This document shows, piece by piece, positions 51,386-60,700 of a DNA stretch of 64,000 bases. Within the stretch, counting starts at the first letter, position 1, and each line of letters begins with the position of its first letter. The position numbers were made by a program, and so were the translations under genes. The notes below the pieces were generated by a model, which made no database searches, was not told the DNA's origin, and saw only the letters and a program-made list of their open reading frames with translations. The stretch comes from PALSA-607 sp963825425 (GTDB taxonomy: Bacteria > Actinomycetota > Actinomycetes > Acidothermales > Acidothermaceae), in NCBI GenBank assembly GCA_963825425.1, contig CAWGTF010000010.1, forward strand, positions 248,001-312,000, given 5' to 3'.

Positions 51386-52109
51386 GCGGTTTGGTGCGCA
51401 ACCGCCGGAACGGTGCTGTCATGATGCGCACTCCTGACTGGAGAAGACTACGGATCGCGGCGTTGTGCCAAACGTTCGTCCAGTGTCGCCACTGTCGGCT
51501 GCTATCAACGCACACGACGTTCGCGTCGACAACAGGATCCTCGACCCCTAGATGGTGCGATACCGACGTCAGGGTGTGCTCCCAGAACTTGTTCTCCTTG
51601 CGATGGCCGCCGAAGATCAACGCGAGCTCGTAGATCGGGTCGTTCGCACGCAGCAAGACCTGGGCCTGCAGGTTCGTCGTACCCGTCGCCGTCCGCTCGG
51701 CACTGAAGGTGATCCAGCCGGCGAACATGTGCCCTTGCGGAGTCATGAAGGTGAACGACTGCTCGTCGGCGTACAAGACCATCACACCGGTCGAGAGCCG
51801 AGGCGCACCCGGGGCGAGGGACATATCGATCAGAGCCACGTCGCCAGGATTCAGGCCGGCCAAGCCTCCCGCGAAACGATTCCCCTTCGGCCAGAAGTCG
51901 CCGAAGTGCGCACGCCACTCGCTGATCGCGTGTTCCGGTGTCACGTCACGGCCAAGTGACGTGACGTAAGTCTTCTGCCACATCTTCCCGAAGCCCTGAA
52001 TCGGTCCGGTGAGCCGGCGGCCGGCGACGTTCGTGCCGCGGACGCCGTCGCGCTTCTCGACACTGAGCCGCTGCACGTTGGCCGCCCAGTTCTGCTGGTC
52101 GCTCTTCAT
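51378..52109 (-). CDS. Unknown protein in the partner-switch operon (possibly DUF1990-like)
   Basis: A 243-residue soluble protein. It has 'MWQKTYVTSLGRDVTPEHAI', 'FGDFWPKGNRFAGGLAGLNP', 'MVLYADEQSFTFMTPQGHMF' and 'GGHRKENKFWEHTLTSVSHH'. The spacing of a G/V strand, an F-x-F strand, GH and a Phe resembles DUF1990/START-like small-molecule binding folds, but the match is loose. It begins ten bases after the second STAS gene, with a GAAGAGGAAG ribosome-binding site, and overlaps the FAD oxidoreductase. A shared role with that enzyme, such as binding its substrate, is inference. Confidence 0.6.
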   Translation of the reverse strand: MKSDQQNWAANVQRLSVEKRDGVRGTNVAGRRLTGPIQGFGKMWQKTYVTSLGRDVTPEHAISEWRAHFGDFWPKGNRFAGGLAGLNPGDVALIDMSLAPGAPRLSTGVMVLYADEQSFTFMTPQGHMFAGWITFSAERTATGTTNLQAQVLLRANDPIYELALIFGGHRKENKFWEHTLTSVSHHLGVEDPVVDANVVCVDSSRQWRHWTNVWHNAAIRSLLQSGVRIMTAPFRRLRTKPHG

Positions 52110-52119
52110 GTCTTCCTCT

Positions 52120-52479
52120 TCACCTGGTGGTGAGGGCCGCGAGTGCAGCCGTTTCGTCGTCAAAGATGGTGATGGCTTCGTCGAGTCGGGTCAGCTCGAA
52201 GATCTGCCGGTAGTGCGGCGACAAGCCGTACGCCGAGAGTTGCTGATGCTGCCGGTTCGTGCGCACCAGCAACGTCACGAGCATCCCGATGCCGCCGCTG
52301 TTCATGTACTCAAGACCGCTGAAGTTCAGCACGACGCGTTGCGTGTCGTTGCCGCTGACTTGCTGATACGCCGACATCAGGATCGGCTCACACGCGGCCG
52401 TCACCTCGCCGGCAATGTCGACGACTGCCGTGCCGGCCGCGATGTGACGTACGTCCATGCTCACTGCTGGTGCGTCCAT
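52120..52479 (-). CDS. STAS-domain anti-sigma factor antagonist (RsbV-like), second copy
   Basis: A 119-residue RsbV/SpoIIAA-like protein: 'TAVVDIAGEVTAACEPILMS', 'QRVVLNFSGLEYMNSGGIGM' and 'QLSAYGLSPHYRQIFELTRL'. The phosphorylatable Ser is in 'YMNSGGIGM', the expected place. It is a paralogue of the STAS protein encoded just upstream, sharing '(S/P)HYRQIFE(L/I)TRL'. GAGGGGAAG precedes the ATG. In partner switching it binds the kinase when unphosphorylated and frees the sigma factor. Confidence 0.88.
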   Translation of the reverse strand: MDAPAVSMDVRHIAAGTAVVDIAGEVTAACEPILMSAYQQVSGNDTQRVVLNFSGLEYMNSGGIGMLVTLLVRTNRQHQQLSAYGLSPHYRQIFELTRLDEAITIFDDETAALAALTTR

Positions 52480-52516
52480 GATCTTCCCCTCTCGACGGAG
52501 ACCGTCAGGTGCGTTG

Positions 52517-52867
52517 CTAAGTGGTGATGGCGATGGCGTCGTCGACGTCTGCAAACATCTGGATGAAGTCGGACAACCGAGTGATCTCGAAGATCTGGCG
52601 ATAGTGCTCGGACAGCCCGCTTGCGGCGACCGTGCGATGCTCTGCACGGGCTTGCGCGAGGATGCCCACGATCAACGCGATGCCGGTTGAGTTCATGTAG
52701 TCGACCGCGGTGAAGTCAAGAACGACGCGCGTTGCCATGTCGGGTCCGAGAGTGCCGGCGTACGCCGACTGCAGTGGTTGCGACGCGCTTGCATCGATCT
52801 CACCGCGCATCACCAGGACGACCGTTCCCGGAAGCCGTCGAACCTCAACCTCACAGTTGCTCGGCAT
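52517..52867 (-). CDS. STAS-domain anti-sigma factor antagonist (RsbV-like), first copy
   Basis: A 116-residue STAS protein: 'TVVLVMRGEIDASASQPLQS', 'TRVVLDFTAVDYMNSTGIAL' and 'AASGLSEHYRQIFEITRLSD'. The Ser of 'YMNSTGIAL' is the likely phosphorylation site. The ATG at 52867 has AAGGAG upstream, both lying inside the 3' end of the kinase gene, a 17-base overlap that couples them. It is closely related to the next STAS gene, so the pair probably arose by duplication. Confidence 0.9.
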   Translation of the reverse strand: MPSNCEVEVRRLPGTVVLVMRGEIDASASQPLQSAYAGTLGPDMATRVVLDFTAVDYMNSTGIALIVGILAQARAEHRTVAASGLSEHYRQIFEITRLSDFIQMFADVDDAIAITT

Positions 52868-53346
52868 GCTGCTCTCCTTTGTTGCCGTCGTCTCCACCGG
52901 TGCGCATCGTCAGTCGAACGGTGTGCAAGGCGCCGTGCGTAAATACCTCCATGCCGTCGACCATGTTCTGCAGCAGGAACAGGCCCCAACCTCGTGGCCG
53001 CTGCTCCCCGCGCAACTTCAGTTCGATATCGGGAATCTCACGCTCGACGTGGTCGGCACGATCCCCGCCGCGATCGGTGATCGTGACCGCGACGGCGTCG
53101 AGCGTCCGGATCACGGTGATGTCGACGGGGATCTCCGCGCGGTTCTCGTTGCCGTGCTCGATCGCATTCATGGTTGCTTCAGCGACTGCGGTCTTGAGTC
53201 GCTCCATCTGATCGACGAGTCAAGCCGCAATCCGCGGCCGCAGCGGCGACTTCGCGCAGCGCTACCCGCTCGTTTCCCGGCTCGCTTGCCACGGTGAATT
53301 CGGCGAGCAGCTGCGGCGTCTCTTCCGCTCGGTTGCTGGTCATCAT
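52851..53346 (-). CDS. Anti-sigma regulatory kinase (RsbW-like HATPase), frameshifted
   Basis: A GHKL-type serine kinase that sequesters a sigma factor and phosphorylates STAS antagonists. The N-terminal part reads 'EFTVASEPGNERVALREVAA'. An inserted base near 53220 separates it from 'MERLKTAVAEATMNAIEHGN', which holds the N-box. The G-boxes appear in 'TITDRGGDRADHV' and 'RPRGWGLFLLQNMVDGMEVF'. The corrected length is 164 residues. It overlaps the phosphatase gene at ATGA and the first STAS gene by 17 bases. Confidence 0.87.
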
Positions 53347-54587
53347 CGGTCTCCGAGGTCGACGAACCGTGATCCGCCGGTGCGCTGGAGACTGACCAGG
53401 GTGATGTCGTCCTCTTGCTCGTGATCTGGTCCGGTGAACCGGTCCAGCTCCGACAGGCACAAATCGATGAGCGCCTCACCCGAGAGCCCGCGGCCGACGA
53501 CTTCACCGACGCGGGGAAAGCCGAACATCTCGCGGGTCGGGCTGTGTGCCTCTGCGAGCCCGTCGCTGTGGAGCAAGAGGCAGTCGCCGGTCTGCAGCTC
53601 GGCGGTCTTCTGCTCGTAGTCCATGCCGGTCATGAGACCGAGCGGCATGCCGCGTGCTTTGAGCTCCACCACGCCGTCCGCAGTTCGCAGGAACGGCAGG
53701 TCGTGCCCGGCGTTCGCGTATTCGATCGAGCCGCTCTTTGGATCGAGCAGCAACGCCAGGCACGTGACGAACATTGCCGATGGCATGTCGTGGCAGAGCA
53801 GGTCGTTGACGTGGGCCAGCACGGCACCCGGCGACGTCAGCTCGGGCGCAGTTGATCGAAGCAGCGAATGGGTGCTCGCCATCACCAGCGCCGCCGGAAC
53901 GCCCTTGTCGGTGACGTCTCCGACAACGACCATGACCCGGCCGTCGCGCAGCTGGATGAAGTCATAGAAGTCCCCGCCGACCTGGCGCGCAGGGCGGTAG
54001 AACGCGGCGACGGTCCAGCTCGGCAGGTCGGGGAGCTCCTTGGGGAGGAACTGCTGCTGGATCAGCTGCGCGACCTTGAGTTCTTGTTCAATGCGCTCGC
54101 GCTGGCGAGCTTCGGCCTGCTGCTCGAGGACCAGCTGGCCAACCCGGATCGCGGGCGCTGCGTGACCGGCGAGGGAGTCAAGGAGGTGTCGGTCGTCGGT
54201 GGAGTAGTCGCGCTCAGACAGCCGGGGACCGAGGTGCAGCAGGCCGATCAGTTCGCCGGAGGACACCAGCGGGACGACGAGGACCACGCCGGCCGCCCGC
54301 ATGGCCGCAAGGCCAGGGGAGTCGAGGACGAGATCGGTGATGTCGACCGGACCGTCCGCGCTCTGGCAGTAGCCCAGGATCGGATCGTTCTGGGCGATAT
54401 CGAAGGACGGCCCGGCGTGAACCGGTGCGGCTGAGACCGGCAGCGGTGCCGCTCCGGTGCGCCGCCGCAAGCGGGCCAGCCTCGAACGACGGGCGTCTTG
54501 CTCTGGGAGCAAGTCGGGCGCGCCGGTGACGGTGACCTCGGTGAGGTCGGGTTCGGCGTGGTGCGACAGCAGGGACTCGGCCATCAT
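53343..54587 (-). CDS. GAF-PP2C phosphatase (RsbU/SpoIIE type)
   Basis: A 414-residue phosphatase that dephosphorylates STAS antagonists in response to a signal. Residues 60-180 form a GAF-like sensor domain ('LGYCQSADGPVDITDLVLDS', 'VVLVVPLVSSGELIGLLHLG'). A short coiled coil follows ('QQAEARQRERIEQELKVAQL'), then the PP2C_SIG domain with metal-binding motifs 'QVGGDFYDFIQLRDGRVMVV' and 'VVGDVTDKGVPAAL'. The conserved 'YANAGHDLPFLR' and 'CLLLHSDGLAEAHS' are intact. The double ATG at 54587/54584 was chosen. The frame is open further upstream, but without a start signal. Confidence 0.9.
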   Translation of the reverse strand: MMAESLLSHHAEPDLTEVTVTGAPDLLPEQDARRSRLARLRRRTGAAPLPVSAAPVHAGPSFDIAQNDPILGYCQSADGPVDITDLVLDSPGLAAMRAAGVVLVVPLVSSGELIGLLHLGPRLSERDYSTDDRHLLDSLAGHAAPAIRVGQLVLEQQAEARQRERIEQELKVAQLIQQQFLPKELPDLPSWTVAAFYRPARQVGGDFYDFIQLRDGRVMVVVGDVTDKGVPAALVMASTHSLLRSTAPELTSPGAVLAHVNDLLCHDMPSAMFVTCLALLLDPKSGSIEYANAGHDLPFLRTADGVVELKARGMPLGLMTGMDYEQKTAELQTGDCLLLHSDGLAEAHSPTREMFGFPRVGEVVGRGLSGEALIDLCLSELDRFTGPDHEQEDDITLVSLQRTGGSRFVDLGDR

Positions 54588-54877
54588 GGCCCCACTCTGG
54601 TGAAAGTGAGTCTGTTGAGTGTGAGAGGGATACCGGTCAACGGGCGACCGGTGGAAGGCGACCAGCGTAGGACCGGCGGCGTCACATCTGCCCACATCGG
54701 CTGCATCAATTCCCTCCCGGCTCGTCGGCTCCTGGCTCGCCAGGCCCTTGTCTTTCGGCCCGGCAACGACCACTGTGGCGGCGCAGCGTTCCGAAAGCGT
54801 TACGGTCATCGCGACATTCCTTCCACCGTCACAGCCTTCTGCCATCACAGTCGCAGTCATTTCTCGGAGGGCGCCAG
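54588..54877. other. Divergent region between the phosphatase and BTAD regulator genes
   Basis: About 290 bp between divergent starts. It must hold both promoters. I see GGAGGG before the BTAD gene start, but no clear -10/-35 pair, repeat or ORF with a start signal. Confidence 0.4.
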
Positions 54878-57708
54878 GTGCTGAACGTGGCCCTGCTCGG
54901 GCCGCCACATATCGAGTACGACGGCCGGCCGGTCCATTTCGACACCCGGAAGGCCGTCGCTCTCCTCGCGCTCGTCTCGATGTCCGAGCAGCCGCTCAGC
55001 AGGGATCGGCTGGCGCTGATGTTGTGGCCAGACTCCGACGCCGAGCGTGCTCGGGGCGCGCTGCGTCGCACGGTGTCCGTGACAGCCGCGGGGGTCGGCG
55101 ACGCGCTCGTGGTCAGCCGCACGACGATCGCCTTGGACGAAAGCAAAGCCTTGGTGGACGCCGTGAAGTTTCGGCGGTTGACGACAGCAGGCGATGTCGA
55201 ATCCTTGGGCACGGCATGTGCGTTGTACCGCGGCGACTTCCTGACCGGGATTTGCCGTGCGCGACAGTCCGGATTTCGACGACTGGCAGAACGCGACTGC
55301 CGACGACCTGAGGCAGCGTCTGAGCACCGCCCTCGAAACGCTGGTAGCGGCCCGGGTTGCTGGCGGCCAGCTTGACGAGGCGCTCGAACTCGCACGCCGC
55401 TGGGTCGCGCTCGATGCGCTGCACGAGCCCGCCCAGCAGGCGACCATCCGGGTGCTCGCCATGACGGGCCAGCGGTCCGCGGCACTTCGTCAGTACCGCG
55501 AGTGCGTGCGGGCGCTGGCGGACGAGCTCGGAGTAGCGCCGCTGCGTGAGACCACCGCGCTTGTACGACGACGTCCGCTCGGGCCGCCTCGCCGGCTTGA
55601 CCAGAGCCGGCGCCCCCCGCCGTCCGGCCTGCTGTTTCTGCGTTGCCGCCCATCGGAGGTGGCCGATGACTTCGTCGGGCGTGACGCGCAGTTGGCGGTG
55701 CTCGAGTCCGCACTGCTGACCGAGGGAACCACCGGCCGGCTCGTTGCGCTGGTCGGCGAAACCGGCTCAGGCAAGACGCGTCTTGTCGCCGAATTGGCCA
55801 CCCGAGCAGGTCGAGTCGACACGAGTGCGTTCGTGGTTCGCGCGCACCAGGGGGAGACGAACCTGCCGTTTACCGTTCTGACCGACCTCCTGATGCAGAT
55901 CCTTCGTCGCCGACCGGCGATAGCGGACGTCGTACCGGCACACGTCGCGCTCGAGATCGCGCGGCTGGTGCCGGGCTTCTCGGCGGCACCGTCAGCGCCA
56001 GCCGAGGCCGTGACGAGTACCGCGGGGCTGACCCGGCTCTTCAATGCGGTGGCGACCGTCTTGGCTGCCGCATCACCCGAGGAGCTCCGGCCGCGCGTGC
56101 GTCTTCGTCGTCGACGACGCCCACTGGGCCGACGATGCGACCCTGAGCGTGTTGGGCTATCTCATCAACCGGCTGTCGGAGCTGCCGCTACGTCTCGCGC
56201 TGACCTGGGCACCGGAAAACGCAGGGCGGGTTGCGGGATTGCGGGCAGCCGTCGCGGATGCGGTCGCCGATGGGGTGGCCTCCGTAGTTCCGGTCGAGCC
56301 CTTCGGGTTGGCCGAGATCGGCGCACTGCTTACCTCGTCGTCGACGTCACTCGATCCGGCGCGCCTGCTCGCTGAGACGCGCGGGCTGCCCCTGCTCGTC
56401 ATGGAGTACATCCGCGCTGCGCAACACGGGACGGTCGAGAGCCCGCCGGCCGGGGTGCGTGGTCTGCTCGAGAGCCGGATCGATGCTGTGCAAGAGACCA
56501 CGCTTCAGGTCGTGTCCGCGGCGGCCGTGCTGCAGGGCCGGTTCGACGCCGACCTCGTGCGCTCCGTGAGTGGCCGCAGCGACGCCGAAACCTCGGACGC
56601 CCTTGACGAAGCCATCCGCTACCGGCTGCTCGAAGAAACTTCGGCTGGGGCCGAAGACGCATCGGTCGCGTACGACTTCCCGTTCGAGGCATTGCGCCGG
56701 GTGGTATTCGAGCGGACGACGTTCGCCCGCCGTCGGTTGCTGCACGGCCGGGCGGCCGAAGCGCTGGCGCGCCGGCACGAGCGGGACTCCTCGGCGTCCG
56801 TCTCGGCAGCGGTTGTCGCGCACCATTTCGAGCAATCGGGCCGGGACGCCGAAGCTGCGACGTGGTGGTGGCGAGCGGCTGCCCGGTCGCGCGCTCTCTA
56901 CGCACACGAGCAGGCGTACTCCGACCTCGCCCGCGCGCTCGCGCTCGGCTACTCACCGGCAGAGGTGTGGGCCGGCACCGGCGATGTACTCGTCGCACTC
57001 GGTCGCTATACCGAGGCGATCGGCGCCTACGAGAGTGCCGCAGGCTTGGCAACCGACGCGGCTTTCAGTGCCGGTGTCGAGCACAAGCTTGCAGAGGTAC
57101 ACCACCGGCTGGGCGACTGGGCGGTCGCAGACGACCATCTGCGCGCAGCGCTGGAACTGCTGAACGAGGAACCTGTCGACGGTGACGTGTTGCTGGCCCG
57201 GATCAACGCGGACCGCGCACTTCTCGCGTACCGGCGCGGCGATGTCGCGGCTGCTCGCGAACTCGCCTCGGGCGCAGTTGCCATGGCCGAGCCGGCCCAC
57301 GACGCGATGGCGGGCGCCCAAGCTCTCGACGTGTTGGGCATGGTGGCGGCAGCGACCGGCGATCTAGCCGCCGCGGAATCGAACCTGCGACGCAGCATCG
57401 AGCAGGCGCGCACGCTGCCCGACTCCGGCGTGGCGGTCGCTGCGCTGAACAACCTCGCACGAGTGCTGGCCGATAGCGGACGGCGCGACGAAGCGTTGGA
57501 GACCGCCCGCGAGGCGCTGCGTCTTGGAGCCGAACGCGCGGACCAGCACCGGCTCGCCGCGTTGCACACCAACCTCGCAGACCTCTTGCATGCGGCCGGC
57601 GATGACGATGCCGCGCTCGATCACCTCAAGGAAGCGGCCCGGCTGTTCGCCGCAGTCGACACCGGAGGCGAACCACGAGCCGAGGTCTGGACGCTGGTCG
57701 AGTGGTGA
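54878..57708 (+). CDS. BTAD-AAA-TPR (AfsR/SARP-like LuxR-less) regulatory ATPase, frameshifted
   Basis: A very large regulator of about 941 residues. It begins with an OmpR-like DNA-binding segment ('VALLGPPHIEYDGRPVHFDT', 'SRDRLALMLWPDSDAERARG') and a bacterial transcriptional activation domain ('AALRQYRECVRALADELGVA'). An AAA/NTPase domain follows ('DDFVGRDAQLAVLESALL', Walker A VGETGSGKTR, Walker B 'VFVVDDAHWADDATLS'). The C-terminal third is TPR-like ('ALAALHTNLADLLHAAGDDD' in part). Five single-base insertions, near 55256, 55563, about 55619, about 55653 and 56097, restore one frame. Such proteins activate secondary metabolism or stress genes. It is divergent from the partner-switch operon. 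Confidence 0.85.
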
Positions 57709-57735
57709 GGTCGGGCGTGCCCGCTACCGCTCGAA

Positions 57736-60700
57736 CTAACTCGCGCCGAGCGCGACGCTGACCGCCGTCGCGACCGTCGGCGCCAGTGCCGTCGGGCCAC
57801 CGAACAACGTGCTCGTGCGCACGGTGACCCGCACGGTCTGGAGATAGCTGGTTGTCGACGACGGCAGCATCGCCGGCGCGGAGAGCAACAGCGGGCCGTC
57901 GACGTGCGCCAGGAATGCTCCGCCGCTGAGGGCGTCGGCGAACGTCACCCCACTCGCCACACCGAGCGTGCTCGGGCTGGAGAACAGGCCGGCTGCTGCG
58001 ACCGCGGTCGCGTAGCGGTCGGCTCCCATCAGGGCGATGGCTGACGGATCTGCGGCAGCCGCCGGCCCTCCGACGGCGTAGACGACGCCGGGATGGGCGC
58101 GCAGATAGTCACGCACCGACGCCGGGAGCACCGGGCCGTCGGTGAGCAACACGACGCCATCGACGTGTGCAGCGGCTGGCCCGGCGGCGAGTGCGTCAGG
58201 GAAGTTGGTGCCGGTTGCCAGCAAGACCGTACCGGGATTGCCGAGTGCGGCAGCGACCGCGAGGGCGGTACCGAAACGATCCGCACCGCCGAGGCGTTGG
58301 ACGACGTACCCGAGTGCCGGTGAGCGTGGTTGCGACGCTGGCGGGGATCGCGGTAGTGCCGCCGAGTAGATACACGGTGCCACCGGCAGGCAGGACGCGG
58401 ACGATCTCGGCCTGCGTCGACGTGGTGAGCGAACCGCCGTTGGCGAAGAGCAGCGGAGCGTTCTTCGCCGCTGCGAATCGGATGCCGACGAGCGCGTCGG
58501 GGTAGGCGTCAGATCGGGCGAGTACCACTGCGCCCGCGCTGCCGGTTGTCGGGAACTCCACGACGGACGTCGCAACAGCGGTCGCGAAGCGGTCGGCACC
58601 GAAGACCTGGACCGGGACGCTTGAGGGCACCGGCCGCTAGCGGCGACGAACGGCGTGACCGAGTTGGAGGCGACGAACGATGTCGTGCCCGTACCGATCT
58701 GGTTGATCGCCGCGACCGTGAACGTGTAACCGGTGCCGTTCACCAGTCCGGTCAGCGTGTAGGTCGTCACGTTGCCGACGGTGATCGGCGACCCGCTCGA
58801 CGGGGTGATGACGTAACCGGTGATCGCGAAGCCGCCGTCGTTGACGGGCGCAATCCAGGTGAGTGTCGCGGTGGTGTTACCGGCGCTCGCGACGACAGTC
58901 GTCGGTGCCGCGGGTGCGGTCGGGTGCGGCGTTACCGAGTTGGACGCCGATGAGTTGGCGCTGGTGCCATGTGAGTTGATCGCTGCGACGGTGAACGTGT
59001 AGACAGTGCCGTTCGTCAGCGCGGTCAGCTCGTACGTGACGACGTTGCCAACGGTGACCGGTGTGCCGCTCGACGGGGTAATGACGTAGCCGGTCACGAC
59101 GCTGCCGCCGTTGTCGGTTGGGGGCGTCCAGGTCAGGGTGGCGCGGGCGTTTCCGGCAACGGCGACACCGACGGTCGGAGCACCGGGCGCGGTCGGATTC
59201 GGTGTCACCAGTGTCGACGACACCGATGGTGCGCTAGTACCGATCGTGTTGATTGCCGCGACGCTGAAGGTGTACCCGGTGCCGTTGGTCAGTGCGGTGA
59301 AGGTGTGCGTCGTCACGTTGCCGACGGTGACCGGCGACCCGCTCGACGGGGTAATGAGGTAGCCGGTGACAGCGCTCCCACCGTTGTCGGTAGGCGCCGT
59401 CCACCCGACGACGACGGTGCCGTTGCCCGCGCTGCCGACAACTTGCGTCGGCGCTGCTGGAACGGTCGGACTCGGGGTCACCGAGCCGGACGGCGCGGAG
59501 TTGCTACCCGTGCCAACGGCGTTGATCGCCGCGATGATGAACGCGTACCCTGTGCCGTTGCTCAGCCCGACGACGGTGTAGGTCGTCACGTTGCCGACAG
59601 TGACTGTCGGACCGCTCGACGGAGTGATGAGGTAGCCGGTCACGGCACTGCCGCCGTTGTCGGCTGGCGGGGTCCAGACAAGGGAGGCGCTGACGTTGCC
59701 CGGTGTCGCGCTGACGATGGTCGGGACGCCTGGCGCGGTCGGATTCGGCGTCACCGAGTTGGAGGCTGCTGATTGCGGCCCGGTGCCCGCTGCCGTGATG
59801 GCCGCGACTTGGAACGTGTACGCCGTGCCGTTGGTCAGTCCGGCGAGCGCGTAAGTTGTCACGTTGCCGACCGTGATCGGGGATCCGATCGACGGGGTGA
59901 TGACGTACCCGGTCACTGGGTCGCCGCCGTCCTGTGCAGGCGGCGTCCACGCGATGGTTGCGCTTTCGTTGACGGCAGTTGCGACACCGATCGTTGGCGC
60001 GTCTGGCAAGGTCGCCGGGGTTACCGGATCCGAAGCGTCGCTGACTGGGCCAGTGCCGCCGCTGTTCACCGCGTACACCTCGAACGTGTACGCCGTGCCA
60101 TTCGTCAGTCCGGTGACCGTCGCCGACGTTGCGGTCGACACTGCGTCAGCGAACAGGGTGTACGAACCCCCAGAGGCGTACCACACGGTGTAGTCGCTCA
60201 CCGGGCTGGCGCCGTCGCCTCCCGCCGTCCAACTCAACGCGACCTGGCCGTCGCCCGGGACACCGATAACCGCCGACACCGCTCCAGGAAGCAGCGAAGT
60301 AGCAACGGCGATGCGCGCGGATCGTGAACTGAAGCCAGCCGCGTTTACTGACTGCAGGGAGATGTAGTACAGCGTGTTGTCCGACAAGCCGCTGAGCGTG
60401 CAGGTCAGCGCCATCGTCGTGCAGGTCGTCACCTGGCCGCCGGCAGTCGGCGCGTCGAACGCGGTCGCGGTGTAGCTAGTGATCGGCGAGCCGTTGTTGT
60501 TCGGCGCCAGCCAGGTGACCTCGATGGCTCCGGCAACGCCGGCCACTCCAGCCGCGACTGTGGTCGACGGGTCGGGCGCATCCGGAAACGTGTACGGCGT
60601 TGCGTTCAACTCGTGGACGCCACCCCGACGCCGGCGCTGCTCACGGCGCGCAGAGCGACGTCGTAGCTCGTGCCGTTCGTCACGCCGGTGATCGTCAACG

